Below are positions 1 to 9,957 of a stretch of 64,000 nucleotides of DNA, piece after piece. A model generated the notes under the pieces. The model ran no database searches. It worked only from the letters and a program-made list of their open reading frames with translations, and was not told the DNA's origin. Origin of the DNA: Zelopaecilomyces penicillatus (taxonomy: Eukaryota > Ascomycota > Sordariomycetes > Hypocreales > Pseudodiploosporaceae); assembly GCA_005765155.1 (NCBI GenBank), contig VCCP01000001.1:5890001-5954000 (forward strand). Reading direction: 5' to 3'. Position 1 is the first letter of the stretch. Every line of letters starts with the position of its first letter. Position numbers and translations under genes: made by a program.

Positions 1-675
1 AACAAGCTGAGATAGCAGGAAAGATGCACGCTTAAGACGCTGTGCCTCGTCGGTGCTGCCTGCATTTCCATTCATCGCCTGTGTGATCCACTCCCAAGCT
101 ATAGCCTCCATATTCTCAGCCACAAGGAAAGGCGCGAGTGCACGAACAAAAGGTATGTTGTCGAGGAATTGCAGGCCACCTTGATCGGCAGATGTTCGAA
201 GCCATCGCACAATACGCGCCGCTACGTTTGAAGAACCCATGGCAGCGAATGAATCCAGACTGGGAAGTTGTTGTCGCTTGGCCACGATGCAGCCGGTAGC
301 GGCTTGCAACGTCATCATTCCTCTTGAAACTGCATGATCAAAGACATCCATAGGGTCACGCTTTATGCCAGGCAGTGCTGTAGGAAGAGCCGTGGGAATA
401 GACGAGGCGGCGTTTTTGTTGTAGCTGAATAGAGGATTGGACAGGATGGATTTTAGATGCTGCGTTGCAGCTGAATGGCGGATGAGTTGGTCGGCGTCGG
501 GTTTGGGAACAATGGCGCTATCGGATGCACGTCCATACTCGAGATCCAGCTGGTTACGGAAGGATGATTTGAGTCCGTCGAGGAGCTTCTGAGACTGTTG
601 CGCAGACAATGGGAGTGGTTCGTGATAGCCAGCGAAGAGCTTCCTCAACGAGTTGACCGACTTGGTTGAGAACAT
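1..675 (-). CDS. Hypothetical protein, N-terminal 225 residues, cut by window edge
   Basis: The minus strand is open without a stop from an ATG at 675 to the left edge, giving 225 residues. The N-terminus (MFSTKSVNSLRKLF...) is basic and free of acidic residues for about 15 positions, which fits a mitochondrial presequence, but that is inference. The rest is an Ala/Leu-rich mostly helical chain with no motif I recognise; there are no obvious membrane spans. Frame, codon use and the single clear ATG make it a real coding region. The 3' part lies outside the window, so neither length nor domain content can be judged. It is divergent from DEF1, with about 1.7 kb between the two starts. Confidence 0.7.
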   Translation of the reverse strand, partial: MFSTKSVNSLRKLFAGYHEPLPLSAQQSQKLLDGLKSSFRNQLDLEYGRASDSAIVPKPDADQLIRHSAATQHLKSILSNPLFSYNKNAASSIPTALPTALPGIKRDPMDVFDHAVSRGMMTLQAATGCIVAKRQQLPSLDSFAAMGSSNVAARIVRWLRTSADQGGLQFLDNIPFVRALAPFLVAENMEAIAWEWITQAMNGNAGSTDEAQRLKRASFLLSQLV

Positions 676-2367
676 TGTGCTAGGTGAGTAACGATCGTTC
701 AAGGCGATCCACCTATCAAAGCACTACTTGATGAGCTGCTGTAGGTCCACCAGGGAATGCTTTGACAATACGTAACAAGTAATCTTCAAGATTGTGGTCG
801 TGCTTGTCATCCATTAACGTATCGAGCGATTGATGTCGCCATGATACGTTCCAATGTGGGCCAGATATTGGACTGTCATGTGACTTGAGCTCTTGTTGAT
901 AAAGAGCTTTTTAGATAAGCAGCCAAAGCATCCCAGAGCTACAGTGGGGTCCCCACAAACTTGCGTTTAGGTAGCAGCGGTGGCGAAGTAGAGATACTTT
1001 TTCCCTCTCTCCTTGTGGTGGTACATACGCAAACACACCCTCGACTGACAAGTACCACCCAACACCATTCTAGCGAGTGGGTCTTGGACTCCAATGCAGC
1101 TGGACGTTGAATTGACCGTTCTGGTAGACAGGGCTCGTCAGTGCATTGAGAGATCGATCCTACAATGGGAACAAAAGGACAGCTCTGGCAAAATAGAAGT
1201 CAACTGGCCGGTCGCAATTGTGGCCATTGAGTCCCTAGGGTCGGTCTTGCGCCCATCTTGGCATCATAAGCCTGTCACCCGCTATCCACACAACGTGGAA
1301 TGTAGGCAGTTCGGGTCAGATCCAGGTCTACAGATCTGGGGAGCTTGCGTCATTGTCGCAGTGTCGCCAGCGAGAATAGGTGCAGCCCGTGCCGGTAAGC
1401 GGTATCTCTCCCACGCCGCACTGTCCAGGCTAAGATCCACCCGCTGTCTTGCGCGGTGCCCTCTACAGTCTTTTGTGTGGATGCAAGAACCCGCCGAGTT
1501 GCAACTTGCAATTGGCAGACATGCTACTACGTACATAGTTGCCACCAGATGCCGTCCGTTAGATGGGGGTTTGGCACTGACGGTCACTCGGGCACTGGGG
1601 CGTTGGGAGAGCAAGCAAGGAGGGAGGAATGGTGCTGCTGGCTTGTCCGTTCTTGTATGTGACCATCAGCACGAACCCACCAACACAGACAGGCCGAGTA
1701 CGTGGCTTTCTCACTCTCAGCAAGTCACTAGGTACCTAGCTCTCAACCTTTGATTCCTTGCCATTGGCCCATTAGCAGCGATTCGTGGCCCATATTGTAG
1801 GCACACAAAGGCATCTCTTCCCCCAGGCCTACGTACCCCTCCACCCAAAGGAACCTTGCCACCTGTCTGCCCAGAGGTACTCTCGCCCAAGGGTCTAGGT
1901 TCCAGTTGATTTTAGCGGCAGCCCGTAGGTTTCACGGGCTCGCCTACTTCGCCCAAGGTCTCGTTCAGCAGGCACTTGGGGGCTGGGTGCTGGGTGCTGC
2001 GCTACGGCAGTGCGCCCTGGGGCTGCAGCAGGTCCAAAGGTGGCCCGACGCGGTCAAGGGGGCGTCACCGGCCGCTAAAGTCAAAAACCTTCCTGGCCTG
2101 CGCCTTTCTTCTGCCTCTGGGGAAAACCTCGTGCCTCCCTTTTGCCCTCCACCTTTCGACCTCTCCTTAGCCCCAACACACACATCCCCCATCACACCGT
2201 CGCGTTCTCATCCAAACCTCCCTCTGCTGAATACGCACGGAGTTGTTCTTTCTTTGATTCTCTTCCCATTTCTCTGTCCGCCTGTTGCACCTCGCAGAGG
2301 CCAACTGACGGACCACTACCCACCACCACCACGCCCACCACACAAGTCACATAACAATTCAGGCCCA
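676..2367. other. Divergent intergenic region upstream of DEF1
   Basis: This region separates the left-edge gene from DEF1. Open stretches at 1094-1753 and upstream of the DEF1 ATG lack intron signals or recognisable protein features and look like chance ORFs. The last 250 bp are rich in C and T, as expected for a fungal 5' leader. The frame of DEF1 is open upstream of its ATG, but the sequence there is low-complexity and unlike the rest of the protein. Confidence 0.5.
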
Positions 2368-5300
2368 ATGTCTGAGGTCATCTCACGGCCATCCGCCTCG
2401 CGCGGCAGAGGCTCTGGTAGAGGCGGCAGAGGAGGCTTCGCCGGTCGAGGAGGCCGCAGAACCAACGGCGACAAGACCGATCACAAATCCGCTGATGACA
2501 GCCTGGGCGCTTTTGATGACGAGGGGGACTTTGCCGAGCTTCGGAAGCTGTATGGCAACAAGACTTCCGTCATTCGCGAAATGTTTCCCGACTGGTCTGA
2601 GGTCGATGTTTTGTATGCTCTTCAAGAGACGAACGGTGATGAAAACGAGGCAGTGACGCGCATTGCAGAGGGTACGTGTGGACACGTTGACACTTGACAC
2701 TTGATTCTAAATTGCATGCAACAATCAACCTCGCGTTGAAATGATGCCAAATGCCCTCAATCGCGACCTTCCAGATGCTTGTTAGATAGGCAATGCTGAC
2801 CGTCTCATTAGGCACCATTTCGCAGTGGGGCGAGGTCTCAAAGACCAAGAAGGTGTCCCGCACCAAAGCCAAAGACACCACGGCTGCGCCTACAAATGCT
2901 GACCCGTCGACTTCTGGCACTCGAAATACCCGCGGCGGTCGTAATACTTCCGAGGGAGGTCGTGGTCGAGGCAGAGCTTCAGACCGAGGGGGTGCGCGTG
3001 GCGGACGGGGTCGACCTTCGAACCCTGCAACCAACGGGGCCCGAACCAAGGAAACCCAACAGCTTTCCATACCAACTGAAGAATCTTCTGCTTGGAACGA
3101 TGAACAGCCAAAGGTCGATGATGTGGAGGAAAAGGATGCCGTCGTAGAAACGTCAGCGCCCGAAGAGCCACCCAAGCCTGCCGCTCCCCAAGCCAAAACT
3201 TGGGCCAGCATGTTGCGGCAATCAACTGTCCCCAAGGTCGTCCCCACACCTAAGCAAGCTCCCGCACCAAAGCCGGTCGAACCTGTCGAATTTGTCGAAT
3301 CAGTCCCTGAACCTGTTCAGCCAGAGCCAGAGTTGGAAGTTGCCGAGCCTGATGTGGAGGCCACACCAGTTGCTGAAAGAGCTGCTCCCGTCGCATTGCC
3401 TCTCATTGCTGAGCCAGCAGTGGCAATTCCACCCTCTCAAGACGAACTTACCAAGACGAACTTGGAACAAGTGGTTGACGACTCCCAACCACCCGCAACA
3501 GATACCGCCGCAAGCACAGCTGCTGATTCTTGGGACCCTCGACAGAGTCCTGTGAGCGCCAGCGCCACTCCTCTGTCAGCTGCTCACCAACAACATCAAG
3601 CCCAACGATCTGCCACCAGTGGCTACGCAGCTTCCGCTATTAAGGCAACCACGGAACGATCCACACGAACTCCAAGCTTTCAACGTCGCGTTTTGGACCA
3701 AGAGGAGGCCGTCCGTATGCCTGGCAATCGCGAGGTAGACCGTGCTGCTGTGCAGTTTGGTGCATTTAATCTGAATGGAAGTGAAGAGGATGTTGAGGGT
3801 GATCGCGAAGAACCAGAGACACGGACACAGCCTCCTGCTGATTCCCCAGTCTCTCAACCCCGAGCCGCTCTCCCGCCTGCCTCACAACCCGTTGCCATTC
3901 CGGAAAGCTTTCCCCCAAAGCCTACAACTGGCCCCCCGCCTGGAATAACTGCAGCAGGTATGCAAACCATGAACATGCGTGTTGTCCATCCCGGCTAATA
4001 TTAGTTTTTAGTGCCATCAGCTGCTGTAGCTCAGGTACCAGTTCCATCACAATGTGAGTTTTTTTTCCCATGCCAGATTGCAATGATGTTCTGTTGTACT
4101 AATAGATTTAGCAACTCAAGCCCCTGCTCATAACAATCAACAATATAATCGCTTTGGTCAAGGTGGTCCTCAAGACGCCGCAGCCGCATCACAGAAGCCT
4201 CTGGACCCCTTTAATCAACAAACTACTCCGGCTTCGCAGCCTCCTTTCGATAACTTCTCTTCGCAAACCTCCCAGCCTCAAGCGCAACAGCCCGGTGCTG
4301 CCTACAGCTCTGCGCCTAGCGACTATTCAGCCTACTACAGTGCCAACCAACAAGATCGAAACGCTTACACTTATTACGGTCAACAGTTCGGACAGCAACA
4401 GGGAACTCACGGTCAACCGGAGGGCGCACCTTCTCAACAGCGTCCTGCTGGCTACAACGCCTCTCAGAGCGACAATCTCAGCCAATATCCTCAGAGCGGT
4501 GCTGGGCACAATCAACCTCGATTTGGTGCAACTAACGACAGTCAGAACAGTGGCCACTCCACGCCCAACCCCACTGCTCAGACTCAACCTCAGCAACCCC
4601 AACAGCCTCAGCAACAGCAGGGAGCTCCTGGATCACAACCTCAATCGCATGGACAACAGTACCCTGGATACAGTCACCCATACTACAGCAACCCGTACTA
4701 TCACCAGTACTACTCAGGATACGGTCAGGGATTCGGACCGTATGCCAAGGGTGGTATGTATGGACAGCCTTACGGTGTTTCGCCCAACGCATTATACGAC
4801 CACGCATCGTCCCCTGGCACCTTTGGCCCATCATCTCTACACAGAGACAGCCCGCTTGGCTCTGGACTAGGTGATTATGCCCGCACCGGCTCTGCTCAGG
4901 CTGGCACTCAGCCGGGCCTCGGCGGCAGCAGCTTTGGTAGTACACATGACAGCTTCTCTCGAGGTGGATCTTCATTCCAAACTCAGGGCCAGAGCTTCAA
5001 CAGCCAGACTCAGCCTAGTGGATCGAGCTCGACTGACGAGCTGAAGCCTTTTGGTGAGGCTAAAACAGCACCCGGGCCCTCTCCTTCTCTGGGTGGCGCT
5101 CGACCCGGCTCGGCAACCAATGCTGCACCTAGTGCGCAGAGTGGAAGCCTCCCGCCGCAACAGACGTCACAAATGGGTGGTGCCTATGCCGGCTACCCTA
5201 GCCACCTCCAAGGTCACGGATTGCATGGCAGCGGTGCCTATGGAATGGGTGCTGGTGCAGGCGGCAGCCAGCATGGTAACACACCATATGGTTCATACGG

Positions 5301-5436
5301 CCAGGGCGGATTTGGCAGTGGTGGATATTATGGTGCCGGCCAGCAGCAACAAGGCCAGCAGCAACAGCAGCAGGGCCAACAGGGCCAGCAAGGCCAACAG
5401 CAGCAACGTGGTGGTTGGGGCGGAAACTACCATTAG
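2368..5436 (+). CDS. DEF1: RNA polymerase II degradation factor Def1 (CUE domain, Gln-rich)
   Basis: Exons 2368-2671, 2812-3957, 4012-4053 and 4112-5436 give 938 residues with all phases consistent. The start follows a leader and begins MSEVISRPSASRGRG. Residues 10-32 are an RGG-type Arg/Gly stretch. Residues about 62-102 form a ubiquitin-binding CUE domain with the MFPDWSEVDVLYALQETNGD core. A Pro/Glu/Ala-rich middle follows, then a long Gln/Gly/Tyr/Ser tail ending in polyQ and GGW. This order (CUE, then disordered Q-rich tail) is that of yeast Def1, which promotes ubiquitylation and destruction of stalled RNA polymerase II; in yeast the C-terminus is clipped to let Def1 enter the nucleus. 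Identity rests on architecture and the CUE core. The 42-nt third exon is short but its borders are phase-consistent. Confidence 0.85.
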
Positions 5437-7245
5437 TGGGGTAGTGGCCGTGAAGGGAACCGGCTCGGACAACAACGCTCAGGTACCCAGTATGGGGGAG
5501 ATGATGGGCTTGAGGCCCGGGAAGAACTTCACATGAGGGAGCTGGAGCTCGGACTTGGGTTCCCAAGCACCCGAGGAGGTTGATTTCAAGTCATGGGATG
5601 AACGAACATAATCAGCACCATACGTGTGGCCTTTTTTTTTATTGCAAGAAGGGGGCGTTTTGAGGAGGAGTGAGGGGATTGGGTTGCTTCGTTCTCCACT
5701 CGCCCATATGCGAACGTGTACGATTGTTTTCTTAGTTTTCTTTTTTCAAGAATCACCTACTAGAAGAATCAGGGTGGGTGGCATTGGCAAAATGGAAAGG
5801 ATATGAGGTTGTGAATGACAGTTTTTCCGGTTCCTGGACCCTTTCTGATTGAGCTCTATTTCTAGCTTGTTCAAGTGATATATGACTTGTGGTCCTGTTC
5901 GTATATTCAAAAGCCGTGTTGGTTATATTTTTGGCTGTTTTGAGACCAATCATGGCATCCATCAATTATAATGATGACTGGGGCAGCCAATTGAACTGAA
6001 CAATGGAGGAGTTTATTGATTGATTATACGTGGTCCCCAATTGCCGGTCTATAGTGCCGGTGCTAAACCCCGGCCAGACCGCCGGACCGGTAGCGGAGCA
6101 AGATATCACGCCACCCGCGTCTCCTCAGTGCTAATACGAGTACACTCAAACCCCTGTTTAATTGTCTAGCGGGTACATGCACTTTGGCTAGTAGCCAATC
6201 AGAATAGCCCAAATACGCTATTACAGGGATAGCAGTACCTTAAGATACGCCAGAACTGATATAAACTTGTAGCCAAGAAAGGTAGCTATTTGTCTTCTAG
6301 ATCAGAGATGTAGCTATTAGAAAGAGCTATTTTAAATTCTTATTTATTTCTAATATAATAATTAATAATATTCTTTAGATAATCTATAATTATAGCTATA
6401 TATCTAATTTAGATAGATATTTTTTTTTAACTTGAAATTAATTATATTTATTGCTAGCTAAGCCAATTACTATACAGTATTTAGTTGCGCCACAAAAGGT
6501 GGGGCAGGTCACGTTGTGACAATAATTCAGGCCATTGACTGTACACGGGTGCGAGGATTTGGATGCGGGGGCCAAATGTTGTTATACCATCATACTAGGT
6601 ATGTAGTCACGGCCTCTTCTGGAAGATACCCCATTTTCTGACGTATATCACTTGTATTGCCATTCGGTACGAGGACAAGTTTTCCATTGCCCTTGGCGAT
6701 TCCTTACGACTTAGCTGTGCACAGTACTTCTAACGGATGTGGCCATCTCGCCTAGCCGATTTACCCACTCGCAGGCGGGGCTCTCCAGTGTGCACGGAGA
6801 CTGAATATGGTAGCAAAATTCTAGACGACATTATTAATCTTTCTCTTCACAGTTGAGAAAGGAATGCGGCTCTTGGTTTCCGCAGACTGACTATGAGCTG
6901 TGGAGCTCCAAAGCCGCCTACACGGTGATAACTCGCACCAACTTAAGCCTAAGCACTGATTAATCTTTCCCTTTGCCACCAGTCGGATGAACCTCTGTCT
7001 CAGCTGGCTCATCTGGCCCCCAACCCCCAGTAGCTTCTTCCTCCTGGTCGTTTGATCTTTTCTTCTTCTCATTTATCATGTCGCTTCTTCTTCATTTATT
7101 CTTTTTTTTTTCTATAAAGAGAAGTTTTTTAGTTGCTCAGGAGAAGCGTCTTTGAATTAGAAAATGTGCAGCATCTGTACAAGCCTGTGAGTATACAGTG
7201 CAAAGGTTCCAGACCTCCAAAGGAAAGAAGCATCTCTTGGTCGCC
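5437..7245. other. Intergenic region between DEF1 and the MFS gene
   Basis: This 1.8-kb stretch has no convincing gene. It holds the 3' region of DEF1, a GC-rich patch near 6050-6130, a strongly AT-rich island (listed separately), and a pyrimidine-rich leader before the MFS start. ORFs here, such as 6821-7072 on the minus strand, show no protein-like features. Confidence 0.5.
6290..6485. repeat. AT-rich island, probable RIP-decayed repeat relic
   Basis: Composition changes abruptly here to long A/T runs made largely of TA-rich words (tagctatt, taatataata, atagctatata) between flanks of ordinary composition. Loss of CpA/TpG in favour of TpA is the mark of repeat-induced point mutation acting on old transposon copies in filamentous ascomycetes. 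The flanks include a GC-rich patch at 6050-6130 and a perfect short inverted repeat, GTCAC-GTT-GTGAC, at 6508-6520. No coding remnant is recognisable, so the parent element cannot be named. Confidence 0.45.
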
Positions 7246-9485
7246 ATGGCCATACTCGGCGAAAAGACGGAAGGAGTTCCGGGTGTCGAAAACAAGGAAA
7301 GCACGACGACACCAACAACAACAACAACAGCGACGACAAACACACCATACAATTCTGGCAGCAATGAAAAAGAAGCGAGTTTTGGAATCCCCTTGGCACA
7401 ACGACAACCATCAGCATTGAGCGCAGCGAGTTCAAAACACAGTGCCGTCGCTGGTATAGGAGCTTCGGATGTCCGAGGTGGTGATGGGAGCGGGAACGGG
7501 AACGGGGATGAAAATGATGTCCCTGCCGATGGGAAATACACTCACCGCCACGGTCACGAACTCCCCTTTTCCAAGGCGCGGAGCATCGCCTTGGTGGCCA
7601 CAGTCACAGGTGCAGCCTTCCTCAATGTAAGTTGCTTGAAGCATGGCTCCATCTACCAGCAGCCATACCCAGCTCCGTGTGCATGTCTCATACTCTTTGA
7701 GACCAAAGCACGCGCTGCATGTCAAGACACCCACCATTACCAAGACACTGACACTGACACTGACACTGACACCCAATTGCAGACACTATGCATTCAAAGC
7801 GTTGTCATTATCCTTCCCAGCATTGGACATGACCTGTCTGTCCCCGAAAGTCGTCAGCAATGGATCGTCTCATCGTACTCATTGACCTTTGGCTGCTTCT
7901 TACTCTTCTGGGGCCGCGTCGCCGATATCTATGGCAAACGTCTCATCTTCATCATCGGCTCGTTCTGGGTCACAGCCATGACTGCAGTCAATCCATTTTT
8001 ACCGAATGAGATTGCCTTCAACATTTTCAGAGCTCTCCACGGACTTGGCTCTGCTGCCAATGTTCCCACGGCCATCGGAATTTTGGGCGTCACCTTTCCT
8101 CCGGGCAAGGCCAAGAATTACGCCTTCAGTGCATACGGTATGTGAAACCTTCCTTATTGGGCGATGCTGCTTGAGCCTACATGAATGGATTTTCAGAGAG
8201 AAAACTGCTGACTTGTCACCAATTGTGTTCGGTCCCACTAGCCGCCGGTGCTCCACTCGGTAGTATATTCGGAAATCTGCTCTCCGGTCTTATCGCCGAG
8301 TTCGCCAGTTGGAAATGGGTTTTTGGAGCTCTAGCCATCATGGCTGGCATCATCTCCGTTGCGGGTATCCTCTTCATCCCCTCCGTGCCACCGCCTATTG
8401 CCTCCACTGTCGAGTCCCAGATATCAGGGCACAATGCGCAACATGAAAAGCCAAAACGCGCCGCCATTGACTGGATTGGTTCTGTGCTTATCACTGTGGG
8501 ACTATTGGCACTCATGTTTGCACTTACCGAAGGTAATGTTGTTGGCTGGAGCACACCATGGATTCCTGCGCTCATTGTCGTCTCTATTGTCATCATTGCC
8601 GCATTCGTTGTCTGGCAATGGCACCTAGAACGAGCACTGAATAAAGAGAAACAAACAGCATATTTGGACACAGGCGGGCGTCCAGATGTAGTCAAGATAC
8701 GGGCAGTCACGCCGCCGCTTATCAAAGTTTCCATCTTCTGTAATCTACGATTTAGCGCCGTCATGATCATCATGGGACTTTTCTTCGCATCCTTCAACAA
8801 CTATCTTATTTACGCCACTTACTACTTCCAAGGCTTTCAGGGTTTATCACCGTTGCAGACGATGCTGCGCTTCATACCAACAGGTGTTGGTGGTTCCATT
8901 ATAGCTCTCATCGTTGCTCAGCTCCTGCACCGTGTCCCGACCTTCTTTATTCTTATTTGTGGTAGCCTTGCTATGGCTCTTGCCACGCTTCTCTATGCAG
9001 TGCCCATACCGCCGACTACGTCCTATTTTGCCTGGGGGATGCCAGCCATGCTGCTCGCCGTTCTAGGAGCAGACACGACGTGGCCGTGTGTTACTCTATT
9101 CACTTCTCAAGCTCTTCCGAGGGAGGACCAGGCTATTGGTGGAGCTCTAATAAATGCAGTCAGTCAATTTGGGCGCGCTTTTGGCCTTGCCATTAGTACT
9201 GCCATCCAGACTGCTGTTATGGCTGATGCTCGTGGTCTGCCTGTGCAGGATGTTGGCAGTATCCGTGCCTGGGATTACAATTCCCTGAAAGGAATCCGTG
9301 CTGCTAGTTGGATGAACTTTGGTTTTGGCATGGCTGCCCTGGCAGTCGTGCTGATGGCTTTTCGTGGCATGGAGATTGTCGGCAAGGCTGCTCCTCCTGT
9401 GCTGCCAGCGCAAACTGAACAGACGGGCGAGGCTATCATAAGCGTAGACCGCGACCGAAGAAATTCGTCTCGGAACCTTGAATGA
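7246..9485 (+). CDS. MFS drug:H+ antiporter, ATR1-like DHA family
   Basis: Exons 7246-7626, 7783-8137 and 8242-9485 give 659 residues. The ATG at 7246 (cgccATGg) is in a good context. About 115 N-terminal residues are hydrophilic and Thr/Ser/Gly-rich, presumably cytosolic. Then follow many hydrophobic spans typical of a 12-14-span major facilitator. Visible family signatures include the loop WGRVADIYGKR after an early span (motif A, GRxxDxxGxR) and the pattern GLGSAANVPTAIGILG. The general form matches fungal transporters related to yeast Atr1 (aminotriazole/boron efflux). The substrate cannot be inferred. Intron 1 is 156 nt, a multiple of three, and carries no in-frame stop, so a retained-intron product would stay in frame. 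Confidence 0.82.
7744..7772. repeat. GACACT hexanucleotide minisatellite inside intron 1 of the MFS gene
   Basis: Four complete GACACT units and a partial fifth sit just before the 3' splice site at 7782. If the intron were retained it would encode alternating Asp-Thr residues in frame. A six-base unit keeps frame on copy-number change. Confidence 0.9.
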
Positions 9486-9875
9486 TTACTTTACCAACGC
9501 TTCTTCAATGCCAAATAGACTGATGTTGAGTTTTTCGGTACTGCTTGTAGTAGATTGCTTTAAACAATGAAAAGAATAGAGTCCTAAGCATTTTGGCAGC
9601 TTCAAATTTGATAGATCGTATATAAACATACACGTCCTCATCACCTTCTAAACCAGTATGTGATGGCTACTCTAGTTTTATTGACACAATTCCTAAACAA
9701 ACAAAACGCGCTGTCGTATATGCCAACCACTCATGTTCTGTACGGGGTATCGTTATGCCAAAGAGGGAAGGAGAGAAATCAAAAAGCAAAAAGAAGGGAA
9801 ACCCAAAGAAAACCAACACAAAGGGCCGAGACAAATGACCCAACGCCGAAGAAAACAGCAAGCCAGTCAGTCGAC
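9486..9875. other. Convergent intergenic region, MFS and flippase 3' ends
   Basis: The MFS gene and the P4-ATPase converge here. I see no gene. The interval must hold both 3' untranslated regions and polyadenylation sites; no clear single terminator can be assigned. Confidence 0.5.
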
Positions 9876-9924
9876 TTAGCTCCGTCTTGTAGACATGTCA
9901 ATCTCCTCCATCTCCTCAACATCA

Positions 9925-9957
<33 letters not shown>

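Noticed and set aside
1094..1753. 219-residue ORF upstream of DEF1
   Set aside because: Composition is irregular, no domain or intron signals are seen, and overlapping frames are equally open; it is probably chance in promoter sequence.
4336..4614. Antisense frames inside DEF1
   Set aside because: Mirror of the Gln/Ser-rich codon bias of the real gene; no independent support.
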